Shown here: positions 16,524 through 25,841 of the stretch, piece after piece
Numbering within the stretch: the stretch's first letter is position 1
Layout: the number at the start of each line of letters is the position of its first letter
Assembly (NCBI GenBank): GCA_902496345.1
Contig: CABVAP010000011.1
Location: 1 to 38,193 of the forward strand
Reading direction: 5' to 3'
Length of the DNA: 38,193 nt
From: an uncultured Eubacteriales bacterium
Lineage (GTDB): Bacteria; Bacillota; Clostridia; Lachnospirales; CAG-274
Program-made: the position numbers and the translations under genes
The notes under the pieces: generated by a model
What the model saw: the letters and a program-made list of their open reading frames with translations, nothing else
What the model was told of the DNA's origin: nothing
The model's database searches: none

Positions 16524-18719
16524 TTATTTGTCAAGCCAGTCAGTTTCGCTGTTTATAGGTCTAGCGAGGACCCAAGCAAAGTACAAACTTTTAGCAGCTT
16601 TTGCTCTTGAAACAACCTGTTTAGGGGCAAGTTTAGTACCATTTTTCATAGTTCCCCTTGTAATGTCAGACTCAGAGCGAATTAAACCAAGGTTATACGC
16701 TTCTCTAACTTTTTCAGAATATTCAGGACTAACTTTTTCAACATCAGTAAGAGTACCATATCCGGCTAAAGGATAATACATAGATGATTCACCAACTAAG
16801 TTATCATCATAGTTAGGGTCGTCTGGAGAAAGTGCTGTGCCGTTATAGTTAGTCATATAAGCAGGTTTTTCTTTGAATTTAATATTGTACGCATCATACA
16901 AAATAGATGCCATAACTTCTCTTGTAAGTCTTACATTTTTATAACCTCTGATTTGAGATTTATCAATATCCCAAAGTTTAGACAAAGCGTCAATATATTC
17001 TTCGACATACATATCCTCAAGAGGATTAAAGTTACCGTTTTTGTCTTTTTGCATAACACCAAGCTGTACCATTTTTTCAATCTGGTTTCTATAGTAAGAA
17101 CCAAGACCAGAAATAGTATCATTGCAAACCTCAGGGAATACCTTACTCCAGTCACCACTTTCAAGAGCGTCTTTAACGTCAGATTTAAGGTATCCAACAA
17201 TATTTTTAACATTGTTGTCACCGTTTTTGTAATCTTTGTAAAGTTCATCAACGATAATTCTAGCATATTGTTTTGCAAGAGCCTCTTTAAAGTGAGTACC
17301 GTCAACTTTGTTATCAGGGTGACCGTTTGCAAAACTACCACTGTTAGTTTTACCTGGAGTTTCTCCGGCCTCAAGAGATAAAACAATAGCAGTAGTGCCG
17401 GAAGTTCCAATTTCATTAAAATATTCAACACTTCTGGTGTTAAGGTCAACTAAAGAAACACCGATTTCCTTAGCTGTTTCTTTCATAATTTGAGGGAACT
17501 TTCTATTTGTAAAAGAATTTTTATAAACATAATCAGCAGTAGGGTTTCCGTTTGCTCTTGACATAGGTGTAACAAGAACAGGAATCATACCTCTGGCTTT
17601 AACAGCAGGGATATAATAGTCAGTTATAAAAGTTTTGTACATTTCTTCGGTAGAACCACCGCCAAATCTGGCATTTTCACCATCTGCCGTACCAACGGCT
17701 GTACCTTTTCTTTCATCATTATGTCCGGATTGAATAAGTATGTAATCGCCTTTTTTACCGTTCAAAAGTGCGTCATTAAAACGACCCTCTTGATACATAC
17801 TTTTCATAGAACGACCACCCATAGAATAGTTTACTACGTCAACCTTATCAAGGTCAAAAAGTCTGTCTATAACCTGACCCCAACCACACATAGGAGCTTC
17901 CTCAAAAATATAGCTTTTAACAGTTGAGTCACCAAGCGTAAAGACAGTAGGCTTTTCATTTTCTTTTCTTTCAGTGACTTCAATAGGTGTAATTTTAATT
18001 GATTTTACACCAACATCAACATTGGCTTTTTTAGGCTCAATCTCAACATCAATATAAGGAAGCCCAGAAACAAAGTTAAAAGACCAAGTGTTGCCATTCC
18101 AGCTCGCAACATTTTTAACAGGTATAAGTTTTGCAGCGTCCCAGTAAGCATTTGTTTCAATTCTTGTTGTTTGCATACCAGAAACAGCCATAGATGTCAA
18201 ATCTGCCCCACCTGTAGTTTCAACCTCAATCTTGTAAGCTCCGGAAGGCACAGCAACTCTAAAAACCATTCCGCCAAAATTATAAGTGGTACACTTGCTT
18301 TGCTCTATTTCCTCTCCCTTTGCGTTTACCATAACAAAACGACTTTCATCTTTTTCATTTATATAAAAACCGTCATCTTTTGAAAAAATATCAGATAACT
18401 CAACATCTCTAGGAGGCAATGCACAAGTTTGAGAAACAAAACCGAAACCTTTTTCTTCGGAAAAAACAGGTGCTTCCCCTCTGCTGTTAGTCATAACAGA
18501 AGTTGTACCCTTGATAGTGTCCTTTGTAAAATTAAAAACTTTTGCATTTTCTTCGTCTAAATTTTCTTCTGTTTTGTCATCTGACTTATCAGCGACACTA
18601 TCAGAAGAAGTCATGACATTTTTATCGTCATTATCTTTAGCATAAACAAAACCACTAGCACTTAAAGATAACATTGTAGCAAGCGTAATAGCAGCATATC
18701 TTTTAACATTTTTTTTCAT
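16524..18719 (-). CDS. SLH-anchored GDSL esterase, rhamnogalacturonan acetylesterase type
   Basis: A 731-residue exported enzyme. The ATG at 18719 is chosen because GGAGG stands about 12 bases before it and a signal peptide (KRYAAITLATMLSLSAS to YA) follows. Residues about 60-245 form a beta-rich N-terminal domain. The SGNH hydrolase domain spans about 258-495. Its nucleophile is Ser265 in TLGDST, with GGRS, then SGHND, and the Asp473/His476 pair in DGTHF. This arrangement matches carbohydrate esterase family 12, which removes acetyl groups from pectic rhamnogalacturonan. The C-terminus carries two or three degenerate SLH repeats, which should hold it to the wall. It starts 53 bases after psd, possibly as the end of that operon. 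Confidence 0.88.
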   Translation of the reverse strand: MKKNVKRYAAITLATMLSLSASGFVYAKDNDDKNVMTSSDSVADKSDDKTEENLDEENAKVFNFTKDTIKGTTSVMTNSRGEAPVFSEEKGFGFVSQTCALPPRDVELSDIFSKDDGFYINEKDESRFVMVNAKGEEIEQSKCTTYNFGGMVFRVAVPSGAYKIEVETTGGADLTSMAVSGMQTTRIETNAYWDAAKLIPVKNVASWNGNTWSFNFVSGLPYIDVEIEPKKANVDVGVKSIKITPIEVTERKENEKPTVFTLGDSTVKSYIFEEAPMCGWGQVIDRLFDLDKVDVVNYSMGGRSMKSMYQEGRFNDALLNGKKGDYILIQSGHNDERKGTAVGTADGENARFGGGSTEEMYKTFITDYYIPAVKARGMIPVLVTPMSRANGNPTADYVYKNSFTNRKFPQIMKETAKEIGVSLVDLNTRSVEYFNEIGTSGTTAIVLSLEAGETPGKTNSGSFANGHPDNKVDGTHFKEALAKQYARIIVDELYKDYKNGDNNVKNIVGYLKSDVKDALESGDWSKVFPEVCNDTISGLGSYYRNQIEKMVQLGVMQKDKNGNFNPLEDMYVEEYIDALSKLWDIDKSQIRGYKNVRLTREVMASILYDAYNIKFKEKPAYMTNYNGTALSPDDPNYDDNLVGESSMYYPLAGYGTLTDVEKVSPEYSEKVREAYNLGLIRSESDITRGTMKNGTKLAPKQVVSRAKAAKSLYFAWVLARPINSETDWLDK

Positions 18720-18772
18720 ATAGTAAAGCACACCTCCAAAATAAAATATATAAAATCTTGAATTTTTTATTT

Positions 18773-19654
18773 TCAAATACGATGACCAATTTTTTCGCCA
18801 AGTTTGACGGCTGTTTCAATACCATTTTTAGTATTTTCGATAATATCAGAATCAATTTCAACGACATCTTTTTTAACAAGAAGAATAATAGTAGAGCCAC
18901 CAAACTCAAACATACCTTTTTCTTCTCCACGTTTAAACTTATGTTCAGCGTGATGATTTTTAATTCTGCCAACCATCATAGCACCGACTTCAATCTGGCA
19001 AACCTCGCCAAAATTTTCAGTTTGTAAAAATGTATATTCTCTTGAGTTTCTTTTATAGATGTTGTAATGGTTAAGAGCTATAGGCTTAACTGTGTGAAGT
19101 TCGCCTTTTACAAAAATATTTTTACCTTTTTCGCCGTTATCAAAATAACAATATCTATGATAATCGTCAACGGCAAGACGAAAAATAAGGCACAACCCAC
19201 CAAGAAACTCATCAGCTTTTTTATCTCCATTAAGAATATCCGAAACAGAATAAAAAGAATCTTTTATATAAAATATACTGTCATCAGTTATCTGGTAAGC
19301 TGACAACTTAGAGTCACAAGGACTAATAAAAGAAGTTGGCTCAAAATCAATCGGTCTTTTTCCCTTTTTAACTTTTCTTGTAAAGAAATCATTGTATGAC
19401 GTAAATTCTCTGTCCTCATATTGAGTCATATCAATATTTTGTTTTTGAACAAAACCATTAATCATTTTGCAAGAGCGACTACTATCCATATATGCTCCAG
19501 CAATTTTAGAGATAAAAGGTCTTGTAAGCAATTTAAGAATTAATCTTCCATACATAGAACCATAAAGGAAATTAAGAGATGAATCTTGTTTTTGATAACC
19601 CTCAAGGACTTCACCTTTTCTGTTTTTAACTTCAAATTTAAAATTATCCTGCAT
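18773..19654 (-). CDS. psd: Phosphatidylserine decarboxylase
   Basis: Converts phosphatidylserine to phosphatidylethanolamine at the membrane. The 293-residue proenzyme is expected to cut itself at FGG/ST, turning Ser254 into the pyruvoyl group. The maturation triad is visible: Asp114 in SPCDSKL, His166 in DDYHRY, and Ser254. The GGST form, in place of the LGST of E. coli, is a known variant of these enzymes. Length and motif order fit the clostridial type. It starts 15 bases after pssA with GGAGGAG in the gap, so the two consecutive pathway enzymes are coexpressed. Confidence 0.96.
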   Translation of the reverse strand: MQDNFKFEVKNRKGEVLEGYQKQDSSLNFLYGSMYGRLILKLLTRPFISKIAGAYMDSSRSCKMINGFVQKQNIDMTQYEDREFTSYNDFFTRKVKKGKRPIDFEPTSFISPCDSKLSAYQITDDSIFYIKDSFYSVSDILNGDKKADEFLGGLCLIFRLAVDDYHRYCYFDNGEKGKNIFVKGELHTVKPIALNHYNIYKRNSREYTFLQTENFGEVCQIEVGAMMVGRIKNHHAEHKFKRGEEKGMFEFGGSTIILLVKKDVVEIDSDIIENTKNGIETAVKLGEKIGHRI

Positions 19655-19669
19655 AACTCCTCCAAAAAT

Positions 19670-20347
19670 CTATTTGTTAAACATTTCAAAACAAATACAA
19701 GCGAATTCAATAACGCCAACCAAAAGCAACAAAAGCATAGCTTTCATTCCAACTTTTTTAACTCTGAATTTGATAATAAAAGCACAGCCAACAAGGAATA
19801 AAGCAACAGCATAAACGATATAAAAATAGCTGTCAACTCTAAATTTAAAGATGTAAATAAAAGGCATAATAAGAGCTGTGTTTGTAACAGGTAAGCCTTC
19901 ATATTCTTTTCTATTTTCAGTTGTCTGGCTTTGTCTTTCTTCTTCCATAACATTGAAATAAGCAAGTCTAGTTAAAGCAGCCAAAACGAAAAATACGAAT
20001 AAAGCAAAGAATAAAAATACCCAAGGAGTATGTACAATAACCCCTTGTTCTATAAGAAGACTATAGCCGATAGCAGCAGGCAAAACACCAAAAGCAACAA
20101 TATCAGCTAAAGAATCAAGTTGAATACCGAATTTCTTTTCAGCCTCAGTTCTGTCTTTTTTAGACCTAGCGACTTTACCGTCAAACATATCGCAAACACC
20201 GGAAATCATAAGACATAATATACCCCACAATGAGTTAGGGATATTAGCACAAATAGGAGTAACGTTTGCACATAAAAAAGTACCAACAACGGCTGATGCA
20301 AGACTTATATAAGTAAGAATAATTGTATAATTATAAAATCCAATCAT
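19670..20347 (-). CDS. pssA: CDP-diacylglycerol-serine O-phosphatidyltransferase
   Basis: Makes phosphatidylserine from CDP-diacylglycerol and serine. The 225-residue membrane protein carries the CDP-alcohol phosphotransferase motif: Asp53, Asp56-Gly57, Ala60-Arg61, Gly74, Asp78 and Asp82. The Arg-to-Gly spacing is a few residues longer than in the shortest forms. About six hydrophobic helices surround it. The last 25 residues form a further helix. It lies 15 bases after the flippase-like gene and directly before psd, so it is the middle gene of a phospholipid operon. The start follows AAAGGAG. Confidence 0.95.
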   Translation of the reverse strand: MIGFYNYTIILTYISLASAVVGTFLCANVTPICANIPNSLWGILCLMISGVCDMFDGKVARSKKDRTEAEKKFGIQLDSLADIVAFGVLPAAIGYSLLIEQGVIVHTPWVFLFFALFVFFVLAALTRLAYFNVMEEERQSQTTENRKEYEGLPVTNTALIMPFIYIFKFRVDSYFYIVYAVALFLVGCAFIIKFRVKKVGMKAMLLLLLVGVIEFACICFEMFNK

Positions 20348-20362
20348 TTTATAATCTCCTTT

Positions 20363-21430
20363 CTAAATATGGCTTCTGCCAATTTTAATGTGTCTTAAAT
20401 GATTACCAATAAAACACACACCACTTACTAAAAGACAAAGATAATAGCTAATTCCTCTAGTAAGAATAGTTGCTGTTGCGACAAGACCAGAACCATAAAC
20501 CATAGTAAATAATTCAAGAGTAAAAACTTCAGCAGCTCCAACTCCACCCGGTAAAGGCAAAGAGTCAACAGCCATAGCAACAGCCACCTGTATAGCAAGC
20601 AAATCAAAGAAAGTTGCTCCACCGTCAATGCTAAAACTTTCATAAACAAAATAAGCAATTGAGAACAAAGCAAGTCTTTGCACAAGGCAAACTAAAAAAA
20701 CTTTAACGTTTACCATAGGATTATTTTTGATATATTCAGCACTGCTTTCATAATCCTTAAATTGATTTTCATATTTTTCAAGGGCTCTTCTTCTGTTTCT
20801 AACAATTCTAACTCTAACGAGCAAATTAACTGTTTTATAAACAATTTTATTAAGAAGCGACTTAGAAAATATAGCAATCAAACAAACAGCAATAGTAATT
20901 ATGTTTGCGATAACACCAAACATAAACATAAAGGTAAACCAAAAATCACCGAATAGTTCACCAAATTTAAAAATCATAACAACAAAGCCTAAAACGAGCA
21001 AAACCAACTTATATTGGATAGTGTTAAGTAGCAGTGCAATTGTTGATGTAGCAACCGAAACACCGTCTTTAGACATATAGTAAGCAGCGACCGGCTGACC
21101 ACCTGTTGCCGAAGGTGTAACTGCACAAAAATAAAAATCAATACAACCATATATAAAGCACAAAATTTTGTTAGTTTTAACTTTGAGCGATTTTATTATA
21201 ATATTAAGACATTGTCCCTCTCCTGCAACGTATATAAAGGCCATAATAACGGATAAAATCAAATATTCATATCTAGCACTTTTAACGGCAGAGATAATAT
21301 CCGAAAAATTACAATCTTTAAGCAAGAGATAAAAAGTCAAAGCGACCAACGCAATAAATAATAGCATACTTAAAGCATATTTATTTTTCTTTTCCGTAAG
21401 GACATCTTTATTTTTTATATTATTTTCCAT
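20363..21430 (-). CDS. Lysylphosphatidylglycerol synthase transmembrane-region family protein
   Basis: A 355-residue membrane protein with about eight helices. It matches the membrane part of MprF and its stand-alone relatives (UPF0104), with the two signatures AVTPSATGGQP near 105-115 and LPLPGGVGAAE near 300. In MprF this region flips lysyl-phosphatidylglycerol. The synthase domain is absent here, so it is not a full MprF. As first gene of an operon with pssA and psd, moving a phospholipid between leaflets is a reasonable guess. The ATG is preferred over a TTG one codon earlier, since AGGAG lies 7 bases upstream. Confidence 0.9.
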   Translation of the reverse strand: MENNIKNKDVLTEKKNKYALSMLLFIALVALTFYLLLKDCNFSDIISAVKSARYEYLILSVIMAFIYVAGEGQCLNIIIKSLKVKTNKILCFIYGCIDFYFCAVTPSATGGQPVAAYYMSKDGVSVATSTIALLLNTIQYKLVLLVLGFVVMIFKFGELFGDFWFTFMFMFGVIANIITIAVCLIAIFSKSLLNKIVYKTVNLLVRVRIVRNRRRALEKYENQFKDYESSAEYIKNNPMVNVKVFLVCLVQRLALFSIAYFVYESFSIDGGATFFDLLAIQVAVAMAVDSLPLPGGVGAAEVFTLELFTMVYGSGLVATATILTRGISYYLCLLVSGVCFIGNHLRHIKIGRSHI

Positions 21431-21674
21431 CAAAATTCTCCTGTGACTTAAATTAGAAAAAATAACAAATACACTAGTGATTTAAAAAAACAATATCATT
21501 TAAAAAAATCGGTATATATAAAGTTTAATTCAAAAAACTTTTAAAAATCAAAATAATAACAATCCCCCCTCATAAAATTGATTTTAACATAAATACATTA
21601 AATAAACAATAGATATTATTAACAAATGTAATTTAATTTGATAAAAACTTAAAGCCAAAACGAAATCAAAAACC

Positions 21675-23780
21675 TTAATTTGTCAAATAAAGAAAGATAT
21701 TATCAAAATCAAGTTTATCGGGGATTTGATTGTTGTAAACCAAATCTTCAATTCTTGCAACTTCCTTGTCAATCATAGCTTTCACGATAGCAAATTTAGA
21801 AGCAGATAAATTATTAATGTTGTAACTTATATCTATTGGCATTCTGTTTTTTCCGTTGTACCCAAAAACATTATCAAATTGCTTTATAGTACAAGTATCA
21901 AGAAGATAATCAATCTTATTTCCGAAAGACAAACCATTGTTTATGTAAACAGAACAAGCAGAACCATTTTTATCAAAACCGTATCTAATGTGATTAAAGG
22001 CAATACAATTTTTCATATATCTTGAAGCGTTTGCCCCAACTTGAGGCCCGTGAGTAGAGTCACCGGAGCCAAGTTTAAAACCGTTAGGGTTTCCCCTCCA
22101 GAAGTCACCACAAAAACCTTGAACACTAACTATAGAATTTTCAGTTTCATTTTTTTTAGTGCAAGTGATAAACTCATCTGTCGGCAAATTAAAAATTCCG
22201 TTGTTATAATTTTCTTTAAACGTAGGGTCTTTTTCCATAATCATTTTAACAAGACGCAAATTTTCATCAAGTTTTCTTCCGTTGTCAAAATCATATTTAC
22301 CGGAAAAAACGTCTGGATTACCATTATTCCAAGCCATACAGTTTTCATAACTAACATCTTCATACATAGCAAAAGAGTCAAAACCGTCATCAGAATTTTC
22401 CCAAGAGTAACAGTCAACAAACTTATTTCCTTTACCACCATTTATAGCTATGCCAAAACCGTCAGCATTATCCCCCATAGTAACAATATCGCAGTTTCTG
22501 TATGAATAGCAATTTTTAAAAGTATTATCTGTTGCCCCCTGATACATAGCAAGCCCCGCACCATCATTGTATCTAGCGATAACATTTTCAATAAGGTTAC
22601 TACTTCCTGTTTTGTTTATCGTAACGCCTGTACCTGGGGCATTTTGAATAATAACATTTTTGATTGTATAGTTGCTACCTGTTATCAGAAAACCTTTTTC
22701 GCCAATCCTTTTTTCAACAGGGAAACTATTTCGATAGTTTTCAAAATCAATAATAGGTGTATATCCGTCACCACCGGAAATAGTTACATTTGCATTTTTA
22801 GAACTAAGGAGAAAATTACCATTACAATCAACTTTATTTGTATCAATAAAGACAGTACCCCCACCTAAGGCAGTTGCCTTAATTATTCCAGACGAAATTT
22901 CAGAATAAGTTTTAGCTGAAATTTCAATATTTTTGTCACCAAATATATAATCATCATCGTCATAATCGTATAAAACTTCAATTTGGCAAACATAAAGTCC
23001 ACTTGACTTTGACGCTATATATAAACTTCCAGAATCACCGTTATAGTTGTATGATGCAAGTGTTATTTTTTCTGGTAAAATTTCAAGTTCAGCAATATTA
23101 CTTGTGCCATTATTTATTTTTAAATATCTTGAGTCTGTGCCAGAAACAGGTTTAGCATAAAAGTTAAGTCGGCATTTTCCTTGCACATCAAATTTAACTG
23201 AACAATCGTTGTTATTTCCACCACCAAAAAAATATAAATAACCAGAGCTAGTAACAGATAAAGGTTTTCCGTCACTTTTTCCGATAAATGTAAGTCCGTC
23301 AACTGTTGTTTGTTCACTAACAGTCCCAACATCAATAAACTTTTGTTCATAGAAATTAAAATATGTATTTTCTTTGGTAGTAGGCATATCAGAAATTTTA
23401 GTATAAATCTCATCAGCTAACGGTTGCATTGAGTTAATATCTTTCCAAAACAAAATTTTAACATATCCACATTCAAAAATTTCTTTTGATATGTTAAATG
23501 TCATTTTTTTGTGAATATCCGAATTGGCAAAAATACCTGTTTCCACTTTTTGTTCACATATCAACTTATCATCATTATTAAAAATAGCAGTGATAGCCGT
23601 ACCACTTGTGTCATATTCACTATTATTATATATTTCAAAATTTAAAATAAATTCATTTTTTTCATAATCATATTTCCCAGTATATTCAGTAATTTTAACC
23701 ATTTTTTCATTTGCAAAAACAATGTTGTTAAAAGAGCTTATCAAAAAAATAACGCCAATCAAAAGGATAATCTTTTTCAT
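21675..23780 (-). CDS. Secreted pectate lyase, polysaccharide lyase family 9
   Basis: A 701-residue exported enzyme that cleaves polygalacturonate by elimination. The ATG at 23780 follows AAGGGGTG and starts a signal peptide ending VFA near residue 24. Residues about 25-110 are a beta-rich domain. Residues about 125-265 look like a carbohydrate-binding domain (TVDGLTFIG to RLNFYAKPVSG). From about 290 the chain is a right-handed beta-helix with regular Asn and Gly turns. NADGFGIAINGGKGN and SWENSDDGFDSFAM are the family 9 calcium-site signatures. No SLH or other anchor follows, unlike the neighbouring esterase, so the enzyme is probably released. Two tandem hairpins lie in its leader. Confidence 0.88.
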   Translation of the reverse strand: MKKIILLIGVIFLISSFNNIVFANEKMVKITEYTGKYDYEKNEFILNFEIYNNSEYDTSGTAITAIFNNDDKLICEQKVETGIFANSDIHKKMTFNISKEIFECGYVKILFWKDINSMQPLADEIYTKISDMPTTKENTYFNFYEQKFIDVGTVSEQTTVDGLTFIGKSDGKPLSVTSSGYLYFFGGGNNNDCSVKFDVQGKCRLNFYAKPVSGTDSRYLKINNGTSNIAELEILPEKITLASYNYNGDSGSLYIASKSSGLYVCQIEVLYDYDDDDYIFGDKNIEISAKTYSEISSGIIKATALGGGTVFIDTNKVDCNGNFLLSSKNANVTISGGDGYTPIIDFENYRNSFPVEKRIGEKGFLITGSNYTIKNVIIQNAPGTGVTINKTGSSNLIENVIARYNDGAGLAMYQGATDNTFKNCYSYRNCDIVTMGDNADGFGIAINGGKGNKFVDCYSWENSDDGFDSFAMYEDVSYENCMAWNNGNPDVFSGKYDFDNGRKLDENLRLVKMIMEKDPTFKENYNNGIFNLPTDEFITCTKKNETENSIVSVQGFCGDFWRGNPNGFKLGSGDSTHGPQVGANASRYMKNCIAFNHIRYGFDKNGSACSVYINNGLSFGNKIDYLLDTCTIKQFDNVFGYNGKNRMPIDISYNINNLSASKFAIVKAMIDKEVARIEDLVYNNQIPDKLDFDNIFLYLTN

Positions 23781-23823
23781 ATAAACACCCCTTACGAAAA
23801 ATGTTTTTTCACCTAGTTTAATG

Positions 23824-23848
23824 TGCAAAAAATCATTGATTTTTTGCA
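23824..23848. repeat. Perfect 12-base-pair palindrome in the pectate lyase leader
   Basis: TGCAAAAAATCA and TGATTTTTTGCA flank a single base. It abuts the hairpin at 23850-23872, so the two would form tandem stems in the leader RNA. Its T-rich arm could also act as the tail of the neighbouring hairpin. Confidence 0.8.
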
Positions 23849-23849
23849 A

Positions 23850-23872
23850 GGCTGTCGACTTTTTCGACAGCC
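23850..23872. repeat. Intergenic hairpin repeat, copy 2
   Basis: GGCTGTCGA and TCGACAGCC form a 9-base-pair stem. The flanks TTTTTTGCAAG and CAATATACTT match those of copy 1 at 15185-15206. Stem changes between the two copies are compensated, which favours a structured repeat over chance. Confidence 0.75.
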
Positions 23873-24053
23873 AATATACTTATCCACATAAAACAAATTT
23901 AAAAATCCGTTTTCTTACCTCAATTATACACCATATAATCTCTCATAAAAAGCCTAAAATAAAAAAAATCCACTTTATCACCAATAAAATGTTGATAAAA
24001 TAAATTCAAGACAAAAAAAATTTTAAAACTGTCAACATTTTCTACACAAAATA
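23873..24053. other. Intergenic region between pectate lyase and ilvB
   Basis: AT-rich DNA without a plausible gene. On the minus strand a TATAAT sequence (23923-23928) could be the -10 box of the pectate lyase promoter, but no good -35 box stands 17 bases before it. Confidence 0.35.
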
Positions 24054-24088
24054 CCCGTCTGATACAAATAAACATTGTACCAAACGGG
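24054..24088 (-). terminator. Probable terminator after ilvB
   Basis: On the minus strand CCCGT and TACAA pair with TTGTA and ACGGG around an internal loop, followed by TATTTTGTG. It lies 30 bases after the ilvB stop. Confidence 0.6.
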
Positions 24089-24118
24089 GACTTAAATCTA
24101 TCTGTAAACAAATATTAT

Positions 24119-25807
24119 TTAGTTTTTAGTACTTTCGAAATCGTCAAAAGTAATCATATCGTCACAACCTTTACCGGCAGGAATCATTGGGAATACTTTT
24201 TCATCAATGCCGATTTCACAGTTAATAACGCAAGTTTTGTTAAGCTCGATAGCTTTTTTAATAGCGTCGTCAACTTCTTCAGGTTTAGTAACATTGAATG
24301 CAACAGCTTTGTATGCTTCAGCGAGTTTAATAAAATCAGTTGCTTTATCAAGAACTGTATTAGAATATCTTGCGTCATAGAACATATCTTGCCATTGTCT
24401 AACCATACCAAGAACGTGATTGTTGATAAGAATAACAATAACAGGTAAATCGTTAGCAACAGATGTTGCAAGTTCGATGTTGTTCATATAGAAACAACCG
24501 TCACCGGCAATATTAAATACAACTTTATCAGGGCAACCAGCTTTAGCACCGATACTAGCACCAAGGCCATAACCCATAGTACCAAGACCACCAGAAGTAA
24601 GCATATGTCTAGGGTGTTCAAAGTCTAAGAACTGGCAAGCCCACATTTGGTGCTGACCAACTTCAGTTGCGATAATAGCCTCACCTTTAGTTATTGCATT
24701 AATTCTTTCCATAATGTATTGAGGTTTAAGCTGACCGTCATTAGCATATTTAAGAGGATATTTTTCTTTATATTCTTTAACTTTTTTAAGCCAATCAGAA
24801 TGGTCAAGTTTCTTGATTTTGCTGTTAAAAATTTTAAGAACTTCTTTACAGTCACCAATAACAGAACCATAAGCCTCAATATTTTTGTTAATTTCAGCAG
24901 CGTCAATATCTATATGCAATACTTTTGCGTTAGGAGCAAATTTTGGGATACTTGTTGCAACTCTATCGCTAAATCTTGCACCGATAGCAATAAGCAAATC
25001 ACACTCATTAGCAACGATATTTGATGTTTTAGTACCGTGCATACCAATCATACCAGTAAAACGTTCACTGCTAGAAGGAACACCTCCAAGACCCATAGCT
25101 GAAAGACAAACAGGAGAATCGATTGTATCAGCAAATTCAATAAGCTCTGGAGATGCGTCAGAAGAGATTATACCACCACCGGCATAAATGAAAGGCTTTT
25201 TAGAATTTTCAATAAGTTTGATAGCATTTTCAATATCTTCGTCTTTGATTGTTCTAACAATTCTTTCAATTTTTTTAGGTTCTTTTTTCTCGTATTCAGT
25301 AACGTTAGCAGTAACGTCTTTAGTTATGTCAATAAGTACAGGGCCTGGTCTACCCTCTTTAGCGATATAAAATGCCTCACGTACAGTATCAGCAAGTTTA
25401 GTAACATCTTTAACGATAAAGTTATGTTTAGTAATAGGCATTGTAATACCAGTTATGTCAACCTCTTGGAAACTGTCTTTTCCGAGTAAAGGTAAAGAAA
25501 CATTACCAGTAATAGCAACCATAGGAACGCTGTCCATATAAGCAGTTGCGATACCTGTAACAAGGTTTGTTGCACCAGGGCCACTTGTTGCGATACAAAC
25601 ACCAACTTTTCCGGTTGCTCTGGCATAACCGTCAGCAGCGTGAGCTGCACCCTGTTCGTGAGAAGTAAGATAATGTTTAATTTCGTCTTTATGTTTATAT
25701 AAAGCATCATAGATGTTCAAAACAGCACCGCCAGGATAACCAAAGATAGTGTCTACTCCTTGCTCTTTCAAACATTCAACTAATATTTCAGAACCGTTTA
25801 ATAACAT
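24119..25807 (-). CDS. ilvB: Acetolactate synthase large subunit
   Basis: Condenses pyruvate with pyruvate or 2-oxobutanoate, the first common step of valine and isoleucine synthesis. The 562-residue protein has the catalytic Glu51 in SHEQGAAHAADGYARA. The central FAD-binding-like domain carries GMHGT and ARFSDRV. The thiamine diphosphate motif is near 440-470 (GDGCFYMNNIEL to LINN). Length and motifs fit the biosynthetic enzyme and not the shorter catabolic AlsS. The start follows GGGAGG. Its regulatory subunit gene ilvN is about 10 kb away at the start of the same gene set, an unusual separation. Confidence 0.97.
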   Translation of the reverse strand: MLLNGSEILVECLKEQGVDTIFGYPGGAVLNIYDALYKHKDEIKHYLTSHEQGAAHAADGYARATGKVGVCIATSGPGATNLVTGIATAYMDSVPMVAITGNVSLPLLGKDSFQEVDITGITMPITKHNFIVKDVTKLADTVREAFYIAKEGRPGPVLIDITKDVTANVTEYEKKEPKKIERIVRTIKDEDIENAIKLIENSKKPFIYAGGGIISSDASPELIEFADTIDSPVCLSAMGLGGVPSSSERFTGMIGMHGTKTSNIVANECDLLIAIGARFSDRVATSIPKFAPNAKVLHIDIDAAEINKNIEAYGSVIGDCKEVLKIFNSKIKKLDHSDWLKKVKEYKEKYPLKYANDGQLKPQYIMERINAITKGEAIIATEVGQHQMWACQFLDFEHPRHMLTSGGLGTMGYGLGASIGAKAGCPDKVVFNIAGDGCFYMNNIELATSVANDLPVIVILINNHVLGMVRQWQDMFYDARYSNTVLDKATDFIKLAEAYKAVAFNVTKPEEVDDAIKKAIELNKTCVINCEIGIDEKVFPMIPAGKGCDDMITFDDFESTKN

Positions 25808-25841
25808 AATTTTCCTCCCTTAGTTTTTACCAAAGTTTTAA

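Noticed and set aside
16524..18719. SLH repeats of the esterase as evidence of a cellulosome
   Set aside because: SLH repeats bind the wall directly and no dockerin duplication is present in this or the neighbouring enzyme.
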